Source: an uncultured Paraglaciecola sp. (GTDB lineage Bacteria; Pseudomonadota; Gammaproteobacteria; Enterobacterales; Alteromonadaceae). Taken from it: DNA of 62,424 nucleotides. The translations under genes and the position numbers were made by a program. The stretch covers positions 1 through 62,424 of the forward strand of contig NZ_CAKZKO010000134.1 of NCBI RefSeq assembly GCF_937123705.1. Reading direction: 5' to 3'. Below, piece by piece: positions 47,834-56,442 of the stretch (its first letter is position 1; each line of letters starts with the position of its first letter). The notes under the pieces were generated by a model. The model saw only the letters and a program-made list of their open reading frames with translations. It made no database searches and was not told where the DNA came from.

Positions 47834-48075
47834 TAGTTATCTGTTTCAAACACGTCTAGGGTTTGCTGCCCATTTTGAGTGGTAAGAATTTGCACTTTTT
47901 GCTCTGCATCTTTTAGCTTTTGTTGGCTATGTCTGGCTAGCTGCACACCTCGTTCAAAACTCTGTAGTGCATCTTCAAGGGGAAGATCGCCTTGCTCCAT
48001 CTTGGCTACTAATGTTTCTAGCTCTTGCATAGATTGTTCAAAGGTGAGTGATTCTGCTTTTTTACGGGTTGTCAT
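47833..48075 (-). CDS. xseB: exodeoxyribonuclease VII small subunit
   Basis: An 80-residue helical small subunit of exonuclease VII. It contains the family core FEQSMQELETLVAKMEQGDLPLEDALQSFERGVQLARHSQQKLKDAEQKV. The ATG at 48075 gives the E. coli length; an in-frame TTG four codons upstream is less likely. It is the first gene of the xseB-ispA-dxs operon. The large subunit XseA is not in this window. Confidence 0.96.
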   Translation of the reverse strand: MTTRKKAESLTFEQSMQELETLVAKMEQGDLPLEDALQSFERGVQLARHSQQKLKDAEQKVQILTTQNGQQTLDVFETDN

Positions 48076-48108
48076 AATACTCTTCAATCGATTTCTGAAG
48101 TGGCACGC

Positions 48109-48137
48109 ACCTTACCTGAGGGGAAAAATAGGGTCAA
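48109..48137 (-). promoter_or_regulatory. putative promoter of xseB-ispA-dxs
   Basis: On the minus strand TTGACC and TAAGGT are separated by 17 bases, about 30 bases before the xseB ATG. The -35 is strong and the -10 weak. Confidence 0.4.
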
Positions 48138-48378
48138 ATACTTTTCAAACTCAAGGCGAAAACAGATGAAATAAAACGTCTGGTGTGCGAAAACGCTAGC
48201 CTTAACACCAGTAACCTGAATGGTGGCTATAGAATTATTCAGGATTGTCGATAAAATAAATTGATAAACAGTTAATTTTATTACCTTTTAAGTTTATTGT
48301 GGATACCTAAAGTTAACAAAAGGCTGAATCTTTAGTCTTTGAATGTAGTATTTATACCTTTATTTTGGGGAGCATAGT
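48138..48378. other. rest of the xseB/pomA intergenic region
   Basis: AT-rich sequence ahead of pomA. I looked for a flagellar sigma28 promoter; TAAAGTTA occurs near 48310 but is followed too soon by GGCTGAAT to fit the spacing. TTGGGGAG just before the GTG is the ribosome binding site. No RNA gene or repeat is visible. Confidence 0.4.
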
Positions 48379-49143
48379 GTGGATTTAGCAACCATAATCG
48401 GTATTCTTGGCGCTCTTGGTTTAATCATCATGGCAATGATCCAAGGTGGTGATATTGCCATGTTTGTCAACGTACCTTCGATACTGATTGTATTTGGCGG
48501 CAGTTTATTTGTGGTGTTATCTCAATATACCTTAGGACAATTTTTTGGGGCGGGTAAGGTGGTTGGTAAGGCCTTTATGTTTAAAATAGATACGCCCGAA
48601 TCACAAATTGAAAAGATAGTTGAAATGGCAGACGCTGCCCGTAAAGGGGGATTTTTAGCGTTGGAAGAAGCTGAAATAGAAAACCCTTTTATGCAAAAAG
48701 GGGTGGATATGTTGGTAGATGGCCATGATGTTGAAGTGGTCAGAGAAACCTTAAGCAAAGATATTTCCATGACATCTGAAAGACACGAATTTGGTAAGTC
48801 GATTTTTAAAGGTATGGGGGATGTTGCACCAGCAATGGGAATGATAGGGACTTTGGTTGGTCTGGTTGCTATGTTGTCAAACATGGACGATCCTAAGTCA
48901 ATTGGGCCAGCTATGGCAGTGGCACTTTTAACTACCTTATATGGCGCCATGCTCGCCAATTTATTTTGTTTGCCGGTCGCCGTTAAGTTAGGCAATCGAG
49001 CAGATGAAGAAAAACTCAATCAAAGCCTAGTGTTAGATGGCATTATTGGTATAGCCGATGGACAAAACCCTCGTGTTATTGAAGGCATATTGAAAAACTA
49101 TCTCGCCGCCAGTAAACGCGGTGCAGCAGAAGATGCAGAATAA
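48379..49143 (+). CDS. pomA: sodium-driven flagellar stator protein PomA (MotA family)
   Basis: A 254-residue inner-membrane protein with four transmembrane segments. It starts DLATIIGILGALGLIIMAMIQGGDIAMFVNVPSI, has a cytoplasmic loop with charged residues, and a C-terminal pair of helices with GDVAPAMGMIGTLVGLVAMLSNM and ALLTTLYGAMLANLFCLPVA. These match PomA of Vibrio-type Na+-driven motors rather than MotA. It starts with GTG after a strong GGGGAG and forms an operon with pomB, three bases apart. Confidence 0.96.
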   Translation: MDLATIIGILGALGLIIMAMIQGGDIAMFVNVPSILIVFGGSLFVVLSQYTLGQFFGAGKVVGKAFMFKIDTPESQIEKIVEMADAARKGGFLALEEAEIENPFMQKGVDMLVDGHDVEVVRETLSKDISMTSERHEFGKSIFKGMGDVAPAMGMIGTLVGLVAMLSNMDDPKSIGPAMAVALLTTLYGAMLANLFCLPVAVKLGNRADEEKLNQSLVLDGIIGIADGQNPRVIEGILKNYLAASKRGAAEDAE

Positions 49144-49146
49144 CTG

Positions 49147-50049
49147 ATGGCCGATGAATGCCCTAAATGTCCACCCGAAGGGCTGCCAGCTTGGATGGGA
49201 ACCTTTGCCGACTTAATGTCACTGTTGATGTGTTTCTTCGTGTTGCTGTTGTCTTTCTCAGAGATGGATGTACTTAAGTTCAAACAAATCGCAGGTTCGA
49301 TGAAGTTTGCCTTTGGGGTGCAAAATAAAATTGAAGTAAAGGACATTCCTAAAGGAACCAGCGTGATAGCTATGGAATTTCGCCCTGGACGCCCAGAGCC
49401 CACACCTATCGACACTATTCAGCAACAAACCACAGATATGACTCAAGAAATGCTTGAGTTTCAAGCGGGCAGTGAAGACTCAGCAGGTGGTCGCCAGAAG
49501 CAACGTGGTGAACAAAGAGGTGGTGCGGCCCAACAAACGGCTGCAGAGCAACAAACGACCAGTCAAGAAGTTTCTGAGAGGATGCGTAAAGTTGCCCAGC
49601 AATTAGAAAAAGAAATCATTGATGGCGCCATTGAAATGGAGTCGCTAGGTCAGCAAATTACTATTCGTATTCGAGAAAATGGCTCTTTTTCCGCAGGCTC
49701 AGCGTTTTTACAGCCGCAGTTTATTCCTATTCTAAGAAAAATCGGAGAATTGTTAGCAGATATGCCCGGAGATATAGAAGTCTCTGGGCACAGTGATAGT
49801 CAGCAAATTTCCAATGAGTTGTACCGTTCTAATTGGGATTTATCGTCGCAGCGAGCAGTAGCCGTGGCCGAAGAGCTTAGGCGTGCAGAAGGCTTCGATG
49901 AAAGCCGCATGTCTGTAGTTGGCAAAGCCGATACAGCGCCTATGAGCGATGGTAACGAAGCACAAGATCGCAGTCGCAATAGGCGGGTGGAGATTTCAAT
50001 TAATCAAGGTAAACCTAAAGTTTCAGATCCAATATCAGTGCTAGAGTAA
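49147..50049 (+). CDS. pomB: flagellar stator protein PomB (MotB family)
   Basis: A 300-residue protein with a single N-terminal membrane helix that holds the ion-binding aspartate (GTFADLMSLLMCFFVLLLSFSEMD, Asp22). A plug/linker rich in Gln and Ala follows, and residues about 170-290 form an OmpA-like peptidoglycan-binding domain (IEVSGHSDSQQISNELYRSNWDLSSQRAVAVAEEL, DRSRNRRVEI). It anchors the PomA ring to the cell wall and gates Na+ flow. Confidence 0.96.
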   Translation: MADECPKCPPEGLPAWMGTFADLMSLLMCFFVLLLSFSEMDVLKFKQIAGSMKFAFGVQNKIEVKDIPKGTSVIAMEFRPGRPEPTPIDTIQQQTTDMTQEMLEFQAGSEDSAGGRQKQRGEQRGGAAQQTAAEQQTTSQEVSERMRKVAQQLEKEIIDGAIEMESLGQQITIRIRENGSFSAGSAFLQPQFIPILRKIGELLADMPGDIEVSGHSDSQQISNELYRSNWDLSSQRAVAVAEELRRAEGFDESRMSVVGKADTAPMSDGNEAQDRSRNRRVEISINQGKPKVSDPISVLE

Positions 50050-50079
50050 AATTTAGATTAATCCAATCCATCCCAAAGA

Positions 50080-50541
50080 CTAGATTTTGTCAATTTGCAG
50101 TTTAATGATCTGCGAAAGCTGCGGGATCACTTTTCCTTTTTTGGGATGAGGCGCCACATCCACTAAGCGAATTCTATAACCTAAGGCATTCGCAGTGGCA
50201 GACTTAGGTTGGTTTAGCAAGGTAACCACTGTTTTTTCTGAATGGTTATTGGATACCTCAAGCGTGACTTTCACCTGACCTTCCCAGATACATTGTTCGC
50301 CTGTAGGACAACGAGAATCTTCCACGGCAATCACTGCCAATTTAATCTCTTGATAAGCTAACTCTTCCCCTGCACTTAAGGTGACTTCAGATCCTAACGC
50401 GTGCTGACTTACTGAATTGAGCGAAGTTTGTTGCTGTACTTCGGGTAATACCTCAGCTTTAGACTGGGTATCAGCTTTTGTTTCTTTGCCTGTCATACAG
50501 CCAGATAAAAGGATGATGGCAATAAAAGTGAGTTTATACAT
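50080..50541 (-). CDS. putative lipoprotein with SRCP-x-C motif
   Basis: A 153-residue putative lipoprotein. The signal ends in the lipobox LLSGC, and a polar linker follows. The mature domain contains AVEDSRCPTGEQCIWEGQVKVTLEV, a recurring pattern (SRCP...C.W.G) in small beta-rich bacterial lipoproteins of unknown function; its two cysteines may form a disulfide. I start at the ATG at 50541; a TTG five codons earlier lies in the adjoining A/T run. It stands alone downstream of the M4 protease terminator. Confidence 0.7.
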   Translation of the reverse strand: MYKLTFIAIILLSGCMTGKETKADTQSKAEVLPEVQQQTSLNSVSQHALGSEVTLSAGEELAYQEIKLAVIAVEDSRCPTGEQCIWEGQVKVTLEVSNNHSEKTVVTLLNQPKSATANALGYRIRLVDVAPHPKKGKVIPQLSQIIKLQIDKI

Positions 50542-50559
50542 ATATATTTTCCCCAAAAA

Positions 50560-50585
50560 AAAAGCTCGACTTACGCCGAGCTTTT
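50560..50585 (-). terminator. terminator after the M4 protease gene
   Basis: On the minus strand AAAAGCTCG pairs with CGAGCTTTT around an 8-base loop, followed by a long T run. It lies 18 bases after the protease stop. Confidence 0.88.
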
Positions 50586-50602
50586 GAGTGTTAAGTTATG
50601 AT

Positions 50603-53600
50603 TTACTGCGGTGCTGGCGAAGCACAGCGCGGTAAAGTACATACAGCCATACACTGACGGGCATCAGACATAGTAATGGCACCATCACCATCATTGTCGC
50701 GAACATCCCCTGGTGCTGGCGTTTCGTTACGTCCAGATAAGATCATATTAACATCAGTACGGTCAACAACTCCATCTGAATCAACATCACATCTAAGGGC
50801 TTGTGGCTCATTGCTACAAGTTAAAGAAACATCATCAACTTGAGCAAACCAATCCCAATCACCTGAATTAGGATCGAAGTAGTGCCAGCGTAATTTAACA
50901 TCAGACTCACCTGCATAATGAGTCAAATCAACTGAAACAGCTTCAGCTCTATGACTATCATTCCAAGTAAGCAAGTTGTTCCAGCTACTGCCGCCGTCGG
51001 TACTGATGTCCAAGTTAAGGAAATCTGAATTAGCTAGATTTCTGTAATCTACAAGGAATTCTAACGATGCTCCAGTCCAACCACTTAGGTCAACTGAATT
51101 AGAATGTAACTCAGTATCAAATTCAGTGAAAACGAATGCATCACTATTAGCTGTTGCTGCATCACCAGCACCACCTGTTCCGTTACCGGCTATGCCAGAA
51201 TCAGCAATGTTAGACCAAACAACGCCAGTGCCAGCATTATCTACCACCGACCAGCTAGTAGGAATGCCGCCATCAAATCCAACGGGCTCTACATTACAAG
51301 CCACTTCTGTTACGTATTCAGTACATACGCTAGGCATAGCAGGTTGAGCCATGTTGTCTTCAATCACCACATCATCGATAAAGAAGTTAGAGTGAGTGCC
51401 ATTTGTTCCGCTAGCTGTACCACCAATATACAAGGTATGCATTGCGCCATCATTGTAAGGAGCAATGGCGTAACTACGAGGAACAAACCCAGCGTCAACT
51501 ACCGAACAATCTACCTTGCCAATTTCATTACCATCAATAAGAACATGAATGAAATCATCTGGAGAGTCACACAGTGCAGCTTGAACATTAAGGGTTATCT
51601 CTGTTGCACTTGATGGGATCATCACGTCTTGAGTGACACTGCTGGTTATACCTGCCAATCCACCAACCCAAACAGACCAACCACCTGAAGTGGCAACACC
51701 AGCTGCAGGACAGCCATTACCAGCGCCACAAAGTGGGAAGCCGTCAATGCCCCCAAAGGTAGAAGTCGCTAACCATTCTGCATTAGGAACCCCGCCTTCA
51801 AAGCTCCAATCGGCAACAACATTAGTACTGTCAACTGCTTCTGTTGGTGCAGTACAAACAAAACCATCTTCTACTTGACAAGTAGCAGAACAACCGTCGC
51901 CATTTGCAGAGTTACCGTCGTCACACATTTCGCCTAAATCAAGTATACCGTCACCACAAACTGGTGGTTGTTCAGTAGAGCAAGAATAAGCTTCAACGCT
52001 TTCAACGTACCAGCCTGTAGAGCCGTTACAACCATCAGTACCAAAGTCGAAACGTAATTGCACGGTATCGCCAGGAGAAGCTAAACCATATAAGTCAACT
52101 TGTGATTGACCCCAGCTTCCGCTCAAGCTGCCGCCATCGGTACCAGTAAAGGCTTCTTCACCTGCTAATGGATTGTCGCCTGCTGCTAAAGCACCGTTAT
52201 AAGGGTTAAATGAATAAGCTGCGCCTGGTACAACAACAAAAGGCCCACCATTAATACTCATTTTAAGATTACCACCATCCCAAGTAGCTTCGGTAGAAAC
52301 CCAATGGTTGAATGCCAGATGTGGAATTTCACCAACAGGTAGCTCTATTACAGGGCTGTCCATATTGACGGCACCCGCTTCAGTATCGGCAGCACAATCA
52401 CCAGATAGAAGATCTGGTGCAAAGGCAGCTTTAGTACCGTTAGAACCAAAAGGTATCGCATCTGTTACTAACCAGCCTGGGCTGTCGAAAGTGGCAGGGT
52501 TTGCTACATCATGCGAACTCACAGTCCACCCAGCAGGTAAACCTGACTCGAAATCAGCAGCGTAGAATGATTCTACGTCACCTAAACCATCACAAAGTGG
52601 TGGCGCTTCAGCTAACATAGGTTCAAAACCACATTGTTCTACTGGAGAAACACGGAACTCAACGGCAGCAATGGTATCGCTAACTACTGCACAATCGCTG
52701 GCAGTGATCATTTCGCCTGAAGGCGAACCATCGGTTAAGCTTGCGAGATCTATACCTTCTAAAGCACTACATGAGGCTTCTAATGCATCAGCGTGATCAA
52801 AAAAGTTACTGGATGGCGTAAGCATGTTTTGCGCTGCCCAGTGGATATGAGCTGCCTTAGTTAAGCCAATGCCTGCAACGGTATAACCATTGTAAGTGCC
52901 GCCGTCAGTCATCAAAGAATAAGCACGGTTAGGTACACCTGAATTAATGTGCACACCACCAAAGTCTGAAGTATCACAGTGATACAGTGCATCTGTCACT
53001 TTAGCTGGGTCACCGGCACAATTTGGGTTCCACATATCACGTAGCGCACCCGTTAATCCAGGAGCGGTCGAGTCTTCACCCAACAACCAACGAACGCTAT
53101 CATCGCCTGATCCTTCCTGATAAATTGAACAGCTTCCGTCGGTACGAGGCGTTACTGGATCAGTTGTATCATCTCGGCCATTAAGTCGATCAACAGTTTC
53201 CCCCCAAATGTCTGAAAAAGATTCATTTAAAGCACCGGATTGCCACTGATAGATCAAGCCATTAGTTTCTTGAGTATAGGCATGACCCCATTCGTGAGCA
53301 GTAACATCGTCGGTGGTTAAACCAGGACAGAAAGAAATGTAAACACCATTCCAAGAAGCGTTAGGACAAGAATCACCACGGTTAAATATGGCGTCCATTG
53401 TGCCACCTATGCCATCAAAAGAGTCTCGACCAAAAGAGTTAGCAAAGAAATCATAAGTCTCTTTAGAAGCATTAATCATGTTGTCTGCTTCAACATTTCC
53501 TGTTGGTAAATCCTGACCTTCAACCCAAAATGGATTAGCGGCATAGTTAGGACCAGGATGCGGTTGACCTTCAGCATCAAAGGCTCTACGGTCAACTTCT

Positions 53601-54367
53601 AAATCGTGAGTACCAGTAATTTGGTCAACAACACCGCCCTTAATGGCATCTACGTATACAAATTCACGTACATCACCGGCTTTGTTTACCACTTCTACTT
53701 CGTATACTAAATAATCTGCCCCAGGCGTACCTTTAACTAGGCCTTCTCGGAAAATCATTAAAGTACTAGATTTTGCGCTTAAGTTGGATGTCTTGTTTTG
53801 CGCATTGGCTAGGCTTTCTGTCGTGATCAGTTGTGCTGGATTTTGACTGACTTTCCTAAAAGCAAGTTGCTCTGCTTGAGCTGAAGTTAGGCTTGGAGTC
53901 GTACCGACTTTAATATTGGCAACAAAATTACCATTAACTGCAATCATCTCTCCAGCTGCATTAAAGTGAGTTCTTAACTCACCCGCAAAGACCGGCAGAC
54001 CTTTAAAGTTCTGTGCAAAAACACTGTGTTTACCGCCCATATGGTCGGTATTAGAACTTTTTAATGATAACTCAGAGTAAGCATTTGTTATTCCAAAAGC
54101 ACTGCCATAATCACGTAAAAATGACAAAGAAATGTCATCAGTATTGACCGCTGCTCTGCGTGATTGTGTTTTAAGTGAGCGATTTTGTGTTTTAGTGGGG
54201 GCAAGACGAATAAATCGGGCGTACCCAGTGTTTTTATCGACACTGATTTGTGCGGTACCTGCGGTATCCGCTATAAGGTTTTCGGCGCCTGTTGCTTTAT
54301 CAGCTAGGGCCATGGATGTGTTTAAAGTTAAACACAATACTGCTGCAATTTTACTAACATTATGCAT
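50603..54367 (-). CDS. secreted M4 (thermolysin) metallopeptidase with C-terminal dockerin-like module
   Basis: A 1254-residue exported zinc protease. In order it has a signal peptide (residues 1-22), FTP and PepSY propeptide domains (about 60-230), and an M4 catalytic domain. That domain carries HEWGH at 358-362, third ligand Glu382 in NESFSD, and the catalytic-His loop GVHINSGVPN. A jelly-roll domain (about 600-795), a cysteine-rich CGDGILDLGEMCDDGN module of the DUF4215/Myxococcus repeat type (about 802-838) and two more adhesive-type beta domains follow. At about 1194-1246 are two EF-hand loops, DVDSDGVVDRTDV and DNDGDGAITMSD, laid out like a type I dockerin. The gene just upstream encodes a cohesin-like protein. 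All catalytic residues are intact. Confidence 0.9.
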   Translation of the reverse strand: MHNVSKIAAVLCLTLNTSMALADKATGAENLIADTAGTAQISVDKNTGYARFIRLAPTKTQNRSLKTQSRRAAVNTDDISLSFLRDYGSAFGITNAYSELSLKSSNTDHMGGKHSVFAQNFKGLPVFAGELRTHFNAAGEMIAVNGNFVANIKVGTTPSLTSAQAEQLAFRKVSQNPAQLITTESLANAQNKTSNLSAKSSTLMIFREGLVKGTPGADYLVYEVEVVNKAGDVREFVYVDAIKGGVVDQITGTHDLEVDRRAFDAEGQPHPGPNYAANPFWVEGQDLPTGNVEADNMINASKETYDFFANSFGRDSFDGIGGTMDAIFNRGDSCPNASWNGVYISFCPGLTTDDVTAHEWGHAYTQETNGLIYQWQSGALNESFSDIWGETVDRLNGRDDTTDPVTPRTDGSCSIYQEGSGDDSVRWLLGEDSTAPGLTGALRDMWNPNCAGDPAKVTDALYHCDTSDFGGVHINSGVPNRAYSLMTDGGTYNGYTVAGIGLTKAAHIHWAAQNMLTPSSNFFDHADALEASCSALEGIDLASLTDGSPSGEMITASDCAVVSDTIAAVEFRVSPVEQCGFEPMLAEAPPLCDGLGDVESFYAADFESGLPAGWTVSSHDVANPATFDSPGWLVTDAIPFGSNGTKAAFAPDLLSGDCAADTEAGAVNMDSPVIELPVGEIPHLAFNHWVSTEATWDGGNLKMSINGGPFVVVPGAAYSFNPYNGALAAGDNPLAGEEAFTGTDGGSLSGSWGQSQVDLYGLASPGDTVQLRFDFGTDGCNGSTGWYVESVEAYSCSTEQPPVCGDGILDLGEMCDDGNSANGDGCSATCQVEDGFVCTAPTEAVDSTNVVADWSFEGGVPNAEWLATSTFGGIDGFPLCGAGNGCPAAGVATSGGWSVWVGGLAGITSSVTQDVMIPSSATEITLNVQAALCDSPDDFIHVLIDGNEIGKVDCSVVDAGFVPRSYAIAPYNDGAMHTLYIGGTASGTNGTHSNFFIDDVVIEDNMAQPAMPSVCTEYVTEVACNVEPVGFDGGIPTSWSVVDNAGTGVVWSNIADSGIAGNGTGGAGDAATANSDAFVFTEFDTELHSNSVDLSGWTGASLEFLVDYRNLANSDFLNLDISTDGGSSWNNLLTWNDSHRAEAVSVDLTHYAGESDVKLRWHYFDPNSGDWDWFAQVDDVSLTCSNEPQALRCDVDSDGVVDRTDVNMILSGRNETPAPGDVRDNDGDGAITMSDARQCMAVCTLPRCASPAPQ

Positions 54368-54462
54368 ATGTATTTCCTAGTATTGACGTTGAAATTTTTA
54401 AAATTCCTAAATTCTCTGGACTGCTTATTACAGATTTTTAATGAATTTTTATTATTATGTAA

Positions 54463-54500
54463 TGTGAAGCCAATAAAGACTGACACTAGTCAGGCCTTTA
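54463..54500 (-). terminator. possible weak terminator or processing hairpin between the cohesin and protease genes
   Basis: On the minus strand CTGAC-TAGT-GTCAG is flanked by AAAG/CTTT with a small internal loop. The T run is poor. It may reduce rather than stop transcription into the protease gene. Confidence 0.3.
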
Positions 54501-54511
54501 TATATTTTTAG

Positions 54512-55111
54512 TTATACTTTTCTTCTTACTAACAATGTTACTAAAGCTAGACCCATTAACATTATTGTAGAAGGGGCAGGAACAGTCACTGAAGCGCCTT
54601 GAACTGTAAATGGAATAGCAGCGCCATCACCACTAGCAGCTACAAGTTCATTAACACTTAATGATAGATCTGTAGTACCAGATGTTGAGTCAAGTGTAAA
54701 AAACACTTCTGCTAAAGCGAAGCTAGCGTCTTGCATAGCTTCAAGGGCATCGTCAAGAAGCCAGCTAATTTCATAGAGGTTGACAGACCCTGCACCATCA
54801 TAGCCGCCGCTCAAATCGGTAGCATCAGAGAGCCAATCGTCTGGATCCGTAGAAATATTTTCTCCTAAGCCACCAAACAAGTTGTAGCCAACAAAAGACA
54901 ACGCACTTGAGTCAAAGCCTACATCTAAATTAAACCCTGCAAGAGTGAAATCTGTGCCCTGACCTAAGCCACTTATCATCACGGTTGCGGATATCAAATC
55001 ACCTGTATGTGCACCTTGGGTAGTAGGTGTAAGTGATATAATGGCACTAGAGCTTGCTGTACTAACAAGCAAGAAGCTCACCGCTAATACCAAACGAGTT
55101 ACTACTTTCAT
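54512..55111 (-). CDS. cohesin-like PEP-CTERM sorting protein
   Basis: A 199-residue exported protein with a signal peptide (LVLAVSFLLVSTASSSA). The central domain of about 140 residues starts ISLTPTTQGAHTGDLISATV and continues AGFNLDVGFDSSALSFVGYN, the strand pattern of cohesin domains. The C terminus VPAPSTIMLMGLALVTLLVRRKV is a PEP-CTERM signal: a Pro-Ala-Pro-Ser variant motif, a membrane helix and a basic end, processed by exosortase. It lies 144 bases ahead of the dockerin-bearing M4 protease on the same strand. It could anchor that protease to the envelope or exopolysaccharide. Confidence 0.8.
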   Translation of the reverse strand: MKVVTRLVLAVSFLLVSTASSSAIISLTPTTQGAHTGDLISATVMISGLGQGTDFTLAGFNLDVGFDSSALSFVGYNLFGGLGENISTDPDDWLSDATDLSGGYDGAGSVNLYEISWLLDDALEAMQDASFALAEVFFTLDSTSGTTDLSLSVNELVAASGDGAAIPFTVQGASVTVPAPSTIMLMGLALVTLLVRRKV

Positions 55112-55592
55112 AAATACTTCCTTCTTCTAATTCTATTAAAAACAATTGTTGATTTTATGTGCGGCTTACTAACAGTTTTGATTTTGTCCTTCCTTAAGTG
55201 TCAATTAAAAAAGCTCAAACCCAGCATGTTAAAAATATGCTACACAGGTGTTACAAACAATTTTATGCATAACCCTTGCCAATCAAAAAATATCTTTTGA
55301 TTACAATCTGTTACACTTTTTCAAATGTTTTTTAATTGTTAAGTTGTAAAAAAAACGGACATTAAGAAGCTGGGAGAAGCTAGATTTAAACAGTTTAGTA
55401 GGCAGAACAAACTGTTTTTGGTTTAGTTAAGAGCACAAATATTGCACAATAATGCTTATTGGTTAATAAGTAAGCAATTGATTGTTATATCAATTATCAG
55501 AAATAAGGGATTCATTAAAGAACGCCAGTAATGTGACAGATAGTGCAAAAGCTATAAAGATAAAACGAGGTGTTACCGAGCGTAATATATAC
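55112..55592. other. 481-base AT-rich intergenic region upstream of the cohesin gene
   Basis: The region holds the 5' leader and promoter of the PEP-CTERM gene (described separately), an inverted repeat ATCAAAA-N6-TTTTGAT at 55282-55301, and several TGTTACA-like words. I see no ORF with coding character, tRNA or known RNA. Its length and dense AT content fit a regulated promoter with upstream activator sites. Confidence 0.5.
55265..55282 (-). promoter_or_regulatory. sigma54-like (-24/-12) promoter of the PEP-CTERM gene
   Basis: On the minus strand TTGGCAAGGGTTATGCAT has GG and GC exactly 10 bases apart and fits the TGGCAC-N5-TTGC consensus apart from two positions. It would place transcription start near 55255, about 145 bases before the ATG. 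PEP-CTERM genes in exosortase systems are known to be preceded by sigma54 sites controlled by PrsR-type activators. Confidence 0.5.
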
Positions 55593-55615
55593 AAAAAACG
55601 CGCCGAAAGCGCGTT
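55593..55615 (-). terminator. terminator after bamD
   Basis: On the minus strand AACGCGC-TTTCG-GCGCGTT is followed by a T run, 20 bases downstream of the bamD stop. Confidence 0.9.
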
Positions 55616-55634
55616 CTTTGAATTTGTAGACTTG

Positions 55635-56408
55635 TTAACTAATAAAACTGCTATTGGGATAATTCAATTTAAGGGTTTTCATGGCGTTTCTCTTTAAATC
55701 CTCCAATTGCAATTGGTCGTAACACTCCACCATTATTTCCAAAGCTTCTTGTACATGAGTGGTGTCAGGATAATGTTCGATTACATATCTACCGCGATTG
55801 GCGGCGGCTACATAAGCATCGCGGCGCATATAATATCGAGCAATGGATATCTCGTATTTCGCTAAACGACTTTTAATATGCAGCATACGCTTTTGCGCAT
55901 CTGCAGCGTATTTACTATTAGGATACTTTTCAATCAAACGTCTAAAATCGTTAAATGCTTCACGTGAGTTGCTAGGATCACGGTCGGATCTGTCAATGCC
56001 TACCAATTCTTGGAAAAGATTGCTATCCACTTCCATATTAGTTAAGCCACGCATATAAAAAGCGTAATCTACGTCTGAATGGTTTGGATTGAGCCTAGTG
56101 AAGCGATCAATGGTCGCTAAAGCCTCGTCTGTTTTTCCTGTTTTGTAGTAGCCATAGATAAGGTCTAATTGCACTTGATGTGACAATGGGCCAAAGGGAA
56201 AACGTGAGTCCAATGCGCTTAACGCTGCGGTGGCGGCATTATAATTGCCAAGCCGCATTTTTTCTTTAGCGTCTTCATACAAACTTTGAGCACTTTTATT
56301 GCGTAGCACTAAATCGACATCTTCGTCTTCTGGAGACGATGAACACCCAGCTAACACAATTAGAACACTGCTTAACAAAATATTTTTTAGGTTGTTTTTA
56401 CTGATCAT
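55635..56408 (-). CDS. bamD: outer membrane protein assembly factor BamD
   Basis: A 257-residue lipoprotein of the BAM complex that inserts outer-membrane barrels. The signal ends in the lipobox VLAGCSSS, and TPR-like helical repeats follow (ALSALDSRFPFGPLSHQVQLDLIYGYYKTG, FYMRGLTNMEVD, AANRGRYVIEHYPDTTHVQEAL). The ATG at 56408 gives a proper lipoprotein signal; the frame is open 52 codons further upstream, but that part lacks one. It is divergent from rluD, the usual neighbour. Confidence 0.96.
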   Translation of the reverse strand: MISKNNLKNILLSSVLIVLAGCSSSPEDEDVDLVLRNKSAQSLYEDAKEKMRLGNYNAATAALSALDSRFPFGPLSHQVQLDLIYGYYKTGKTDEALATIDRFTRLNPNHSDVDYAFYMRGLTNMEVDSNLFQELVGIDRSDRDPSNSREAFNDFRRLIEKYPNSKYAADAQKRMLHIKSRLAKYEISIARYYMRRDAYVAAANRGRYVIEHYPDTTHVQEALEIMVECYDQLQLEDLKRNAMKTLKLNYPNSSFIS

Positions 56409-56428
56409 ATCGCTCTTATTTACTCTCA

Positions 56429-56442
56429 ATTCGAATTCGAAT
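56429..56442. repeat. 14-bp perfect palindrome upstream of bamD
   Basis: ATTCGAATTCGAAT reads the same on both strands and lies 21 bases before the bamD ATG. A second inverted repeat, GGATT-AAA-AATCC, is at 56462-56474. Either could be an operator or an mRNA hairpin; no regulator is recognised. Confidence 0.35.

Noticed and set aside
48300..48340. Flagellar sigma28 promoter for pomA
   Set aside because: TAAAGTTA is present, but the GGCTGAAT that could act as -10 is only seven bases away, far from the usual spacing.
54364..54377. Second sigma54-like GG-N10-GC upstream of the M4 protease
   Set aside because: It overlaps the start codon and lacks the flanking consensus; a chance match.
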